A stretch of DNA of 64,000 bases from positions 1 through 64,000 of the forward strand of contig NZ_FUXX01000009.1 of assembly GCF_900167015.1 (NCBI RefSeq). The letters are read 5' to 3'. The first letter of the stretch is position 1. The number at the start of each line of letters is the position of its first letter. The position numbers were made by a program, and so were the translations under genes. The notes below the pieces were generated by a model that worked only from the letters and a program-made list of their open reading frames with translations, was not told where the DNA came from and made no database searches. Of this stretch, positions 51,420 to 60,188 are shown piece after piece. This DNA comes from Succinivibrio dextrinosolvens DSM 3072 (GTDB lineage Bacteria; Pseudomonadota; Gammaproteobacteria; Enterobacterales; Succinivibrionaceae).

Positions 51420-52517
51420 CTATTTTTTGAATTTGTATTTTCCTTTTCCGAAACCTGATACTGGTTCTATTATGTTGAAGTTCAACATAATTTTTATAAG
51501 CTCGGAGGCCCTTGATGCCTTTAAACCGATAACATTCATAAGATCAGATCGTCCAAAGATTTTTTTGTCTGAAAATGCTTCTCTAATTGCCTGTATATTC
51601 CTTTCAGTTTTTATATTTAAGTTGTTCTCAATGTCCGGTTTCGAGTCCCCAATGTCCGGTTTTGAGTCTCCAATGTCCGGTTTTGCAAATTCTTGATTAA
51701 ATTTCCATTTGATATGTAACATCCTATTATTTAAAGGATTTTTTTCATTAAGGAGCAGATTTCTTAGAAACAATTCGAGAAATTCTGTTGTTTCATGAAT
51801 TCCGTTCTGAATATCTGTGTAATTTGCTCTAACCAAAGCGTTTCTGAAGTACCAGGCGTTCTTTGCAAAAATATCGTTTGTTACATTAAATCCATGTTTT
51901 CTAAGATATTTTATAAAAAAAACGGCTGTTGTTCTTGTATTTCCCTCTCCAAATACATGGTTTTGCCATAAATTAGATACAAAAACAGCATAATGATGAA
52001 TTATTTTATCTATGGAAAGGTTCTGATAAGAGAATCTTTTCTCTTCAGCAATGTCATACTCTAGAGTTGCCTTTAGTTCTGTTGCTGAACCATAAAGGAC
52101 TGTTTGTCCATCCAAGACCCACTCTTTTTTTGTGATGTTGTAATCTCTAATCTGTCCAGCATGTTTAAATATGCCTGTGAATAATTTTCTGTGGATAGAA
52201 AGATATTCGTTTACAGAGAAATTAAAGGTTTTTTCTGATATTAATGCCGCTATTCTTGCAGAAACCTTATCTGCTTCCTCTGTGCGTTCTTCATCTGAGG
52301 TTGAAGGTTTCTTTGCGTAATAACTCTGGATCAGATCATTTGCATCCTTAAAAGAAATCTCTCCTTCGATATTTCGAATGGCTGTATTTTTCAGATAGTC
52401 TGATGTTTTTAACCCGTCAACAGCTTGTAGACCTATAGCAGTCTGCCAAGCATATCCTTTTTCCTGTTTTGTAGCTTCTGCGTTTTTTATATATTCTTCA
52501 AAAGGATCTTTTTCCAT
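51420..52517 (-). CDS. Fic-domain protein
   Basis: A 365-residue protein, starting at the ATG at 52517. The Fic core reads HVFGEGNTRTTAVF at 187-200, against the usual HPFxxGNGR. The catalytic His187 and the Gly-Asn-x-Arg anion loop remain, so AMP or other NMP transfer is still possible. SIHRKLFTGIFKHAGQIRDYNI is the conserved flap region. An IEGE stretch at 50-53 could hold an inhibitory Glu, but the preceding Ser/Thr of the inhibitor motif is not at the expected place. A 7-residue repeat lies near 290, and a winged-helix-like tail follows. It could act as a toxin or a regulator. Confidence 0.88.
   Translation of the reverse strand: MEKDPFEEYIKNAEATKQEKGYAWQTAIGLQAVDGLKTSDYLKNTAIRNIEGEISFKDANDLIQSYYAKKPSTSDEERTEEADKVSARIAALISEKTFNFSVNEYLSIHRKLFTGIFKHAGQIRDYNITKKEWVLDGQTVLYGSATELKATLEYDIAEEKRFSYQNLSIDKIIHHYAVFVSNLWQNHVFGEGNTRTTAVFFIKYLRKHGFNVTNDIFAKNAWYFRNALVRANYTDIQNGIHETTEFLELFLRNLLLNEKNPLNNRMLHIKWKFNQEFAKPDIGDSKPDIGDSKPDIENNLNIKTERNIQAIREAFSDKKIFGRSDLMNVIGLKASRASELIKIMLNFNIIEPVSGFGKGKYKFKK
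51629..51685 (-). repeat. 21-bp tandem repeat inside the Fic gene
   Basis: Units starting at 51631, 51652 and 51673 share ATGTCCGGTTT. They encode KPDIGDS twice and then KPDIENN. The unit is a multiple of three, so copy-number changes would alter linker length without a frameshift. Confidence 0.85.
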
Positions 52518-52756
52518 TCTCTGCAACCTTTCAAGTTATCTATAGTTATTTTAGCGATATTAGAAATAATGAAAAGCGTTAATCCTATTTTGTCATGTTA
52601 AACCTCTCACAATTGTCTAATCCTTTCCTTAATTCTTCACTTTTGTATTTTTTTCTTTTTGTTCTATAAACAAAGTAGAGACTGTTCTTTTATGACTTCC
52701 TTCAGATGTTGAATACAACTGTTTAGCTAAAATAAAGCAAACAAAGAGGTGTCTGT

Positions 52757-53455
52757 ATGAAAACTCTTGGTATTATAGGCGGCATGGACCCTATGGCAAC
52801 TGTCGATTTAATGCGTAAAATAATCCTGTCTACAGATGCAAAAAGAGATCAGGAGCATATTCATATGCTTGTGGATTGCAATACAGAGGTTCCAGACAGA
52901 ACAGCCGCAATTGAAGGAAGAGGAGAATCTCCTGTTAAGGAGATGTTAAAGTCAGCAAAACTCCTTGAATCACAAGGAGCAGATGTCATTGTAATTGCCT
53001 GCAATACTGCACATTATTTTCTTGATGAATTTAAAGATAAGGTCAATGTTCCAATCATCAATATGGTAGATGAGACAGTTAAATATTGTGTGGATTCAGG
53101 TTATTCAGAAGTCGGTTTACTGTGTACTATAGGTACTAAAAATACAGGTCTTTACCAGAAAGCCTGTGACAAGTTTAATCTTAAACTTATAGTTCCTAAT
53201 GATGAGGAGATTAAAGCAATTCAGGATATGATTTATTCTGGAGTTAAGGCTAATAATTTTGATTATGATACTTCTGATGTTAAGACCGTAATTTCAAATA
53301 TGACAAAAAGAGGGGCACAGGCATTTATACTGGGATGTACTGAAACTCCGATTGCAGTGCAGATGTATAATCTGGAAGGAAATTTTATTGATTCTTCACA
53401 GGTGCTGGCTAATAAAGCGATAGAAGCAGTAGGAGCTCGCTTAATCAAGAATTGA
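52757..53455 (+). CDS. Aspartate/glutamate racemase family protein
   Basis: A 232-residue cofactor-independent amino acid racemase. Its two catalytic cysteines are Cys82 in VIACNTAH and Cys194 in ILGCTETP, and the N-terminus IGGMDPMATVDLMRKI is typical of the aspartate racemase (YgeA/RacD) branch. It can supply D-amino acids for cell wall or other use; the substrate could also be an arylmalonate or hydantoin-type compound in distant relatives. Transcribed alone, with AAGAGGTG before the ATG. The TAXI binding-protein gene follows 184 bases later. Confidence 0.9.
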   Translation: MKTLGIIGGMDPMATVDLMRKIILSTDAKRDQEHIHMLVDCNTEVPDRTAAIEGRGESPVKEMLKSAKLLESQGADVIVIACNTAHYFLDEFKDKVNVPIINMVDETVKYCVDSGYSEVGLLCTIGTKNTGLYQKACDKFNLKLIVPNDEEIKAIQDMIYSGVKANNFDYDTSDVKTVISNMTKRGAQAFILGCTETPIAVQMYNLEGNFIDSSQVLANKAIEAVGARLIKN

Positions 53456-53639
53456 TGAGATTGCCAATTCACTCCTTTCAGTTTCAAGATAATATATCTG
53501 TCCTTTTCTTGGGCAGTTCTCCTGTAACCTTCTCAATTTTTGGAATTTCCTCAGAATTTTGAAGAAATTCCTTCGATTATTCTTGCTGTTGTCGTTTTTT
53601 GGTAACAATATTAAACAAACTGACTAAGGAGTATCGTCT

Positions 53640-54596
53640 ATGAAAAAAATGTTAAAGCTTGTTTCTGCAGTAGCAGGCTTAATGATTGCATCAAATGCTC
53701 TGGCAAACCATGAAAAGGTTTCCATTAACTTCCCAACCGCATCTGCTTCAGGTGCCCTATATGCTGTTGGTGCAGCTATCACTCATCTATGGGATAGCAA
53801 AATCGATTACGTAAGTGCTTCAAGCCAGGCTTCAGCTGGCGGTATTGATAACCTTAATCAGGTTGCTGAAGGCGAGGCTCAGGTATCAATCGCAATCTCA
53901 AGCAACTGCTATCAGGCTTTAAACGGTACAGATAGTTTTGAAGGATATGCTTATCCAGATCTGAAGGTTATTGCTGGTCTTTACTTCAACCCAAATCAGG
54001 TTGTAGTAACAGGTAAATCAGGTATCAATACTTTAGAAGAAGTTAAAGGTAAACATTTTGCTGTAGCATCAGCTGGCTCAAGTGTTTATGGCGAGTGTGA
54101 GAATCACTTTGTTGCTGCAGGTTTAAATTTCCCTGATGACCTGAATGCAGAGTACATTACCTTTACCGATGCAGCTGATATGCTTCAGAATAACACCATT
54201 GACGGCGCATGGATTATGTCAGGTGTTCCTGCATCAGCTGTAACCCAGGCATTAAGCTCAGGCAGTAAACTGATCCCAATAGAGGATAAGATTCTTAATA
54301 CTTTAAAAGAGAAGTTCCCTTGGTATGCCTCATACACGATTCCTGCAGGAACCTATCCTGGACAGGATAAGGATGTTAAGACCACCGCCATCAAGATGGT
54401 TATGTTCTGCCGAGGAGATCTTGATGAGCAGACTGTTTATGATCTGACCAAGACCTTCTGGACCAATATTAAAGAGTTAGGTGCAGCTCAGTCTAACCTT
54501 AAAGGTCTGGAGCCTAAGAATGCTGTAAAGGATATTGCAAATCTTCCTTTACACAGCGGTGCTGAGAAATACTATAAAGAAATCGGTGTTCTTTAA
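53640..54596 (+). CDS. TAXI-family TRAP solute-binding protein
   Basis: A 318-residue exported receptor with a signal peptide ending at ALA. TAXI features are INFPTASASGALYAVGAAITHLW near the start, SQASAGGIDNLNQVAEGEAQVSIAISS, and the ASAGSSVYG loop that holds the acid group in relatives. Such receptors pair with fused 4TM-12TM permeases. The only one in view is encoded at 45655-47598, with seven genes in between. AAGGAG lies before the ATG. Glutamate or dicarboxylates are common ligands in the family; the adjacency of a racemase hints at an amino acid. Confidence 0.9.
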   Translation: MKKMLKLVSAVAGLMIASNALANHEKVSINFPTASASGALYAVGAAITHLWDSKIDYVSASSQASAGGIDNLNQVAEGEAQVSIAISSNCYQALNGTDSFEGYAYPDLKVIAGLYFNPNQVVVTGKSGINTLEEVKGKHFAVASAGSSVYGECENHFVAAGLNFPDDLNAEYITFTDAADMLQNNTIDGAWIMSGVPASAVTQALSSGSKLIPIEDKILNTLKEKFPWYASYTIPAGTYPGQDKDVKTTAIKMVMFCRGDLDEQTVYDLTKTFWTNIKELGAAQSNLKGLEPKNAVKDIANLPLHSGAEKYYKEIGVL

Positions 54597-54606
54597 TATT
54601 ATCTAG

Positions 54607-54636
54607 TTCAGGCATCTGAATTCTCTGGTGCCTGAA
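54607..54636 (+). terminator. Possible terminator hairpin after the TAXI gene
   Basis: TTCAGGCA and TGCCTGAA form an 8-bp stem with a 14-base loop, ten bases after the stop. An A run, not a T run, follows on the plus strand, so the call is weak. Confidence 0.4.
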
Positions 54637-54819
54637 AAAAATCCCCACTTTTATACCACTCTTTTTTTGTTATTTATGTTTCTAGTAAATGGCATAAATA
54701 AGCCAATCTTGTGACTTACCCTGCATTTACACAAAGATCTTGAATAATTCTTATCTGTAAAATATATTTAACTTGCTGTTTTATATCTGAAATCTAATTC
54801 TCTCCTAATTTATTTTTCC
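54637..54819. other. Upstream region of the dcw cluster
   Basis: The gap between the TAXI gene and mraZ totals 307 bases. This part is AT-rich, and I see nothing in it beyond the promoter described next. Confidence 0.4.
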
Positions 54820-54875
54820 TTGAAAAACTGCAATCTTTTGATAAACTTAATGGGTGAAAGTGGGAATTTGTGGGT
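54820..54875 (+). promoter_or_regulatory. mraZ operator: Promoter and MraZ operator of the dcw cluster
   Basis: TTGAAA (54820-54825) and TAAACT (54842-54847), 16 bases apart, form a plausible sigma-70 promoter. Immediately downstream are TGGGT (54851), TGGGA (54861) and TGGGT (54871), three direct repeats on an exact 10-base period. This is the known MraZ binding pattern of TGGG repeats with 5-base spacers. A bound MraZ ring would cover the start of transcription. Confidence 0.9.
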
Positions 54876-54903
54876 GAATTGTTTCTAACCCAAGGGAATA
54901 GTG

Positions 54904-55386
54904 ATGTTTACTGGTCTCCTCTTAAGCGGCACCAATGATGTCAGCCTTGATCTTAAAGGCAGAATGGCTATTCCTGCCCGTTATAAGGAGCTTATCAAGG
55001 ATGAATCTGATGGTCAGCTGATAGTCACCAGATCTCTTTTTGATAAATGCCTATGGATTTATCCAACCTCCGAGTGGGAGAATGTGGTCGAATCTCTTGG
55101 CGCTCTTCCTACTATCACCGACCCGCTTTGTCGAACAATTCAGCGTATTGTACTTGGAAGTGCCGTTTTCTGTAGTCTTGATGCTCAGGGAAGAATTCTT
55201 ATCCCACAGGAATTAAGAACTGAAGCTTCACTAGAGAAAAAAGCATTTCTGATTGGCTTTAACAATAAATTTGAGCTTTGGTCCGAAGAGAACTTTAAAG
55301 CTCAGCGTGAGATTGATAATAATCTGCTTATGGATGCATGCAAGTCAATGGAATCCCATAGTCTGCTTGCAAATCTCAAGCTTTAA
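54904..55386 (+). CDS. mraZ: MraZ, transcriptional repressor of the dcw cluster
   Basis: 160 residues from the ATG at 54904 (AAGGGA lies upstream; the GTG just before it is too close). It contains two SpoVT/AbrB-like halves, each with the family D-x-K-G-R or D-x-x-G-R motif: VSLDLKGRMAIPARY and CSLDAQGRILIPQELR. The protein forms rings that bind TGGG repeats, which are present just upstream. First gene of the cluster; rsmH follows 22 bases later. Confidence 0.97.
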   Translation: MFTGLLLSGTNDVSLDLKGRMAIPARYKELIKDESDGQLIVTRSLFDKCLWIYPTSEWENVVESLGALPTITDPLCRTIQRIVLGSAVFCSLDAQGRILIPQELRTEASLEKKAFLIGFNNKFELWSEENFKAQREIDNNLLMDACKSMESHSLLANLKL

Positions 55387-55408
55387 CTTAACTAATTGAA
55401 GGTTGTAG

Positions 55409-56359
55409 ATGGCTTTTTCTCATATTCCTGTTTTACTAAACGAAGTTTTAGATGGTCTTGATATCAAAGAGGACGGGATATATGTGGATGCTACTTTCGG
55501 TAGGGGAGGGCATTCAAGAAAGATTCTGGAGAGACTAGGACCTTCAGGAAGACTTTACGGCCTTGACAGAGATTTAACTGCAGTTGAAGCTGCAAAAGAA
55601 ATTAAGGACGAACGTTTCTGCATCACTCACAGTGCTTTTTCAAATATTCTTGAAGTCTGTGAGAATCTGGGAATTGCCGGAAAAGTTGACGGCATTCTTA
55701 TGGACATTGGTGTGTCTTCTCCTCAGATTGATGATCCTTCACGTGGATTCTCCTTTGACAAGGATGGTCCTTTGGATATGAGAATGGATCAGAGTGCAAA
55801 GCTTGATGCAAAGACAATTGTTAATACCTATTCAAAACAGGATCTGGCTTATATATTCAAGGTTTACGGCGAGGAGAACTTTGCCTCTAAAGTTGCAGCT
55901 GCAATTGTAAGAGACCGAGAAAAGAAACCTTTTGAAACCACTTTGGAACTTTCAGAGTTTATTAAGAGAGTTATTGGTGGCAAGCCAACTCCTAAACACA
56001 AGGCAACCCGCTGTTTCCAAGCATTGAGAATCGCGGTAAATGGAGAGCTGGATGAGCTTAAGAAAGCTTTAGATAGCAGCCTTGATGTATTAGCAGACAA
56101 TGGAAGACTGTGTGTAATCAGCTTCCATTCATTAGAAGACAGAATAGTAAAAACATTTATAAAAGATAAGTCTCAGGGCCAGAAGGTTCCTAACGGATTA
56201 CCTCTGACTTTCGAAGAAACAGAAAAAATGAGACTAGCTACAGCAAAGGTGGAGCCCGTTGGTGGTGCCATAAAGGCAACCGCAGAAGAAATAGAGTCAA
56301 ATGTAAGATCTCGAAGTGCAACACTGAGAGTCTGCAGACGACTTAAGAGGCAACCTTAA
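55409..56359 (+). CDS. rsmH: 16S rRNA m4C1402 methyltransferase
   Basis: Adds the N4 methyl to C1402, the same nucleotide whose ribose RsmI modifies. 316 residues, with SAM site VDATFGRGGHSRKILERLG, DGILMDIGVSSPQIDDPSRGFSF and RCFQALRIAVNGELDEL. The C-terminus LCVISFHSLEDRIVKTFIK is standard. Its stop abuts the ftsL start directly, so the genes are translationally linked. Confidence 0.97.
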   Translation: MAFSHIPVLLNEVLDGLDIKEDGIYVDATFGRGGHSRKILERLGPSGRLYGLDRDLTAVEAAKEIKDERFCITHSAFSNILEVCENLGIAGKVDGILMDIGVSSPQIDDPSRGFSFDKDGPLDMRMDQSAKLDAKTIVNTYSKQDLAYIFKVYGEENFASKVAAAIVRDREKKPFETTLELSEFIKRVIGGKPTPKHKATRCFQALRIAVNGELDELKKALDSSLDVLADNGRLCVISFHSLEDRIVKTFIKDKSQGQKVPNGLPLTFEETEKMRLATAKVEPVGGAIKATAEEIESNVRSRSATLRVCRRLKRQP

Positions 56360-56965
56360 ATGCAAGAGTCATCAGCATTACGAAAACTAGAAGATAATTT
56401 ACCTGTTGAGGAAGAAAAAGAACCCCAATTTGGTGACAGATCGACTCATAAACATAAAGCAAACAGCACTTTACAGACTCCTGAGGTTACAAAGATTCAG
56501 ATCTCTTCACCTAAGGAGGAAAAGAAAGAAGAAAAAACTGTTGTAACTGAAGTTACAGAGCAGAGGATTCTTCGTATAGCCAATGCAGACAACCAGAATG
56601 ATGGATTATCTCCAGAGATTCTGGCTATACCTTTATATACAGCAGAGCTTGAATCCGCAAAAAAGTCGGCTTTGGTTCCTACAATACTGAAAGACGTTTT
56701 CGCACATTCTTTATCTTTTGTGTTAATCTTAGTAGCGACATGTTTATCAGTTTATAAGGTACATATCGTTCAGCAGACTCGTGATATAACAATTGAGCTG
56801 AATGAAGTCACCCAGAAGAATGAACTGATGCATAGGGAATGGCTTTCACTGCTTTCTGAGAGAGAAGTTCTGACAGAGTATTCTGTAGTCAGAAAGTCTG
56901 CTATTAACAAACTAGCCATGGTTCAGCCAAAAACAGAAGACGAAGTTGTAATTGATTTAAGATAA
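56360..56965 (+). CDS. ftsL: Cell division protein FtsL with a long cytoplasmic extension
   Basis: A bitopic membrane protein that scaffolds FtsB and FtsQ at the septum and activates FtsWI. One membrane helix lies at about 113-133 (VFAHSLSFVLILVATCLSVY), followed by a periplasmic coiled coil (RDITIELNEVTQKNELMHRE). The cytoplasmic N-terminus is about 112 residues, acidic and Lys/Glu-rich, where E. coli FtsL has about 35 and is 121 long in all. Position between rsmH and ftsI confirms the identity. Confidence 0.92.
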   Translation: MQESSALRKLEDNLPVEEEKEPQFGDRSTHKHKANSTLQTPEVTKIQISSPKEEKKEEKTVVTEVTEQRILRIANADNQNDGLSPEILAIPLYTAELESAKKSALVPTILKDVFAHSLSFVLILVATCLSVYKVHIVQQTRDITIELNEVTQKNELMHREWLSLLSEREVLTEYSVVRKSAINKLAMVQPKTEDEVVIDLR

Positions 56966-56966
56966 A

Positions 56967-58670
56967 ATGGCCCTCATCCACGAACAAGGGAGCAGTCGCC
57001 TACAAATAAGCAAATTCCGCATTTTTTCTGTGTGGACTGTTGCTTTTTTATTTATGGCAGCCTTAATTGGAAGGCTACTGTGGATTCAGATCCTATATCC
57101 TGAAAAACTTATCGCAGAAGGTAATGCTCGTGTAGTTAGAAACTATAACTATGAGCCTCCACGCGGACTAATTACAGACAGAAATGGTCGAATTCTGGCT
57201 ATTTCTGTTCCTGTCAAAACAGTCGATGCTGATCCAAAATTCCTTCATGAGGAAGGTGTTTATTCTGATAAGGCCAGAATGGCAGAGATTGCCAAGATTC
57301 TGGAAATCGATCTGAACACCCTTTACAAGAGAACAGCAGATCAGACCAGACGCTTTGTTCATCTGAAACGTTACCTTGAGGTTGATAAGGCTAAGAAGCT
57401 TAAATCTCTTGGAAAGAACGGTATTATTTTAGGTGACAGCTATCGTCGTCATTATCCAACAGGAGCAATGAATGCCACTCTTATCGGTATTCTAAACGGT
57501 GAAGGTGCCGGTGTATATGGTGTGGAACAGAGCTTTAACACATTCTTAACCTCAACTTCTTCAACAAGACTGGCAAAAAAGGATAAGTTCAACCATATTG
57601 TTGAGAATCTGGGTACCGTAAAAAAGGGAACTCAGGGAGGAAGTCTTGTTTTAAGCATCGATAACCGTCTTCAGGAGGTAGCCTATGCCGCTCTTGAAAA
57701 CACTGTTAAAGAGAATGATGCTGACAGTGGAACCGCAGTTCTGCTGGATGTTAAGACCGGTGAGATTCTGGCAATTGCCAACTCTCCTTCATTCGATCCT
57801 AACAATAGAAAGAAGTTCGACAGTACCAATGCAAAAAATAGGGCAGTAACAGATATTTTTGAGCCTGGTTCAACCATGAAGCCTCTAGTTGCTCTGGCTG
57901 CTTTGGAGGCAAAATCAACCAACTGGAATGAAGTTTTCGATACCCGTCCATTTATAGTTGATGGTAAAATGGTAAGGGATTCTCATGCCATGAGTCAGGG
58001 AACTCTTGCCGATATTATCAAGTATTCTTCAAATACCGGTATGGCAAGAATCTCCATGAGACTCGGACCTCATAAGATTATGTCTGTACTGGACAGATTC
58101 GGCTTTGGAAGTAAAACTGCATCAGGTCTTGCTGGAGAAAGTTCAGGAAGACTTAACGAGAACAGACCTTTCTGGTCAGAGATTGATAAGGCTACTCTTG
58201 GTTTCGGTTATGGCGTAGCTGTTACTAATGTTCAGCTGGCATCTGCTTATGCAACACTGGCTAACGGCGGAAACAAACTGCCAGTATCTATTTTAAGAGT
58301 TCCAAAGGTTCCGGAGAGTACAAACGTTATGTCTCCGAAACACGTAATGAATATGCAGCGAGCTCTGGAATCAGTAGTTAATAATGGTACTGGTGGTAAA
58401 GCAGCAATTGATCGTTATCGAGTAGCTGGTAAGACTGGTACTGCAAAGATTGCATCAGGCGGAACTTACGGTAAGTTCTATATGGCAACCTTCGCCGGAT
58501 TTGCTCCATTATCAAATCCAAGATTTGCACTTGTTGTGGTTATAAATGCACCTAAGGCAGGTAAGTTCTACGGTGGTACTGTTTCCGGACCTGCATTTAG
58601 TGAGATTATGTCCAGAGCATTACAGTTATATAACATTAAACCAGATGTACCTCTGGAAAAAGAAAAATAA
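56967..58670 (+). CDS. ftsI: Septal peptidoglycan transpeptidase FtsI (PBP3)
   Basis: Crosslinks septal peptidoglycan with FtsW. A class B penicillin-binding protein of 567 residues: membrane helix at about 22-45, PBP dimer domain (NYEPPRGLITDRNGRILA) and transpeptidase domain. The active Ser302 is in FEPGSTMKPL, with SSN in IKYSSNTGMA and KTGTA near the C-terminus. The gene starts two bases after the ftsL stop. Length and motifs match E. coli PBP3 (588). Confidence 0.97.
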   Translation: MALIHEQGSSRLQISKFRIFSVWTVAFLFMAALIGRLLWIQILYPEKLIAEGNARVVRNYNYEPPRGLITDRNGRILAISVPVKTVDADPKFLHEEGVYSDKARMAEIAKILEIDLNTLYKRTADQTRRFVHLKRYLEVDKAKKLKSLGKNGIILGDSYRRHYPTGAMNATLIGILNGEGAGVYGVEQSFNTFLTSTSSTRLAKKDKFNHIVENLGTVKKGTQGGSLVLSIDNRLQEVAYAALENTVKENDADSGTAVLLDVKTGEILAIANSPSFDPNNRKKFDSTNAKNRAVTDIFEPGSTMKPLVALAALEAKSTNWNEVFDTRPFIVDGKMVRDSHAMSQGTLADIIKYSSNTGMARISMRLGPHKIMSVLDRFGFGSKTASGLAGESSGRLNENRPFWSEIDKATLGFGYGVAVTNVQLASAYATLANGGNKLPVSILRVPKVPESTNVMSPKHVMNMQRALESVVNNGTGGKAAIDRYRVAGKTGTAKIASGGTYGKFYMATFAGFAPLSNPRFALVVVINAPKAGKFYGGTVSGPAFSEIMSRALQLYNIKPDVPLEKEK

Positions 58671-58682
58671 AAAGAAAGTAAC

Positions 58683-60188
58683 ATGAAAAAATTAAAACAG
58701 ATTGTAAGCTTCCTCGGTTTAAAGAAAAAGGTTGAGGACATTGAGGTTCTCGATCTTGAAATTGATTCAAGAAAAATAAAGGAAGGTTCAGCCTTTTTAG
58801 CTCTAAAGGGAACCAGAACCAACGGTCTTAAATATATGCGTTCTGCCCAGGAGGCTGGAGCTGCCGCTATTTTATATCAGGAAAAGAATCCTCCTTCAGA
58901 TGAAGATCTGGAAGGTGTAACCATTCCTGTAATCAAGATCCCTAAAGATAAGAAAATCGGTCTTCTGGCAAGCTGGTTTTACGATAATCCTTCAAACAAA
59001 ATCGGACTTATCGGTATTACAGGTACCAACGGTAAGAGTACCATTACTCAGCTGATTGCTCAGTGGCTTTCATTCGGTATGGATACCAAATGTGCTGTTC
59101 TAGGTACATTAGGCTTTGGTTTTCTTCCTGACCTTCAGAAAAGTTCAAATACAACTCTAGATGCTGTAACCCTTCAGAAGACCTTATATCAGATGGTTCA
59201 TCAGGGAGCTCATTATGCAGCTCTGGAAGTTTCATCTATCGGTGCTGTTGAAGGTCGAATTGATGGCTGTACCTTCAGTGCTGCAGGCTATACAAATCTG
59301 ACCCGTGATCATCTTGATTATCATAAGACCATGGAGAATTATGCCGAGGCTAAACTGAACTTCCTGAAGAGAGTTCCTCCAAAGCGTATTGTTCTGAACG
59401 TTGATAACGAGCAGGGTATAAAATACAGTGAAGAGCTTCATGGCTGTGTTGCCTACAGCTGCAAGAGCGATTTCTTCAGCTCTACCAATTCACTGTTATT
59501 TAATCGCTACGTATGGATTAAATCTGCTACCTACAAGGCACACTCAATCGTAATCGAGATTGAATCAAGCTATGGTTCTGGCAAGTGTGAAATCGGTCTT
59601 TTAGGCGGATTCAATGTAGAAAACTTTGCCTGTGCTCTGACTGTTCTTCTAAATCTTGGCTTCCCATTAGACAAGCTTTTAGCGACTGCTTCAAAGCTAA
59701 AGCCAATCAAGGGCAGAATGGAGTGCTTTACTGCTGAACACAAGCCTCACATTGTTGTTGACTATGCTCATACTCCAGATGGTGTTGAGCAGGTGCTTCG
59801 TGGTGTAAGAGAGCATCATCCAGACGGAGAGATCTGGTGTGTTTTAGGCTGCGGTGGTGATCGAGACAAGGGTAAGCGCCCAATTATGGCAATCAAGGCT
59901 TCAGTATTTGCCGACCATGCTGTATTTACCTCTGATAATCCAAGAACAGAAGATCCTAAGGCAATTTTAGATGATATGCAGAACGGTGTAATTGCCGAGG
60001 CTCATAACTTTATATGTATTGAGGACCGTGAGAAGGCAATCAAGTATGCCTTTGAGCATGCAACCGAGAAAGACTGCATCGTAATTGCCGGAAAAGGTCA
60101 TGAGGATTATCAGATATTCAAGGACAAGACCATTCATTTCTCAGACAGAGAGATTGCATGCAATCTTTTAGGAGTTAAGTGTGATTAG
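58683..60188 (+). CDS. murE: UDP-MurNAc-tripeptide synthetase (meso-DAP adding)
   Basis: Adds meso-diaminopimelate to UDP-MurNAc-L-Ala-D-Glu with ATP. 501 residues. The ATP loop is GITGTNGKST at 111-120, with the central-domain signature EVSSIGAVEGRIDG. The motif TSDNPRTEDP specifies meso-DAP rather than lysine, so the cell wall is of the usual Gram-negative type. The stop overlaps the murF start by eight bases. Confidence 0.97.
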   Translation: MKKLKQIVSFLGLKKKVEDIEVLDLEIDSRKIKEGSAFLALKGTRTNGLKYMRSAQEAGAAAILYQEKNPPSDEDLEGVTIPVIKIPKDKKIGLLASWFYDNPSNKIGLIGITGTNGKSTITQLIAQWLSFGMDTKCAVLGTLGFGFLPDLQKSSNTTLDAVTLQKTLYQMVHQGAHYAALEVSSIGAVEGRIDGCTFSAAGYTNLTRDHLDYHKTMENYAEAKLNFLKRVPPKRIVLNVDNEQGIKYSEELHGCVAYSCKSDFFSSTNSLLFNRYVWIKSATYKAHSIVIEIESSYGSGKCEIGLLGGFNVENFACALTVLLNLGFPLDKLLATASKLKPIKGRMECFTAEHKPHIVVDYAHTPDGVEQVLRGVREHHPDGEIWCVLGCGGDRDKGKRPIMAIKASVFADHAVFTSDNPRTEDPKAILDDMQNGVIAEAHNFICIEDREKAIKYAFEHATEKDCIVIAGKGHEDYQIFKDKTIHFSDREIACNLLGVKCD

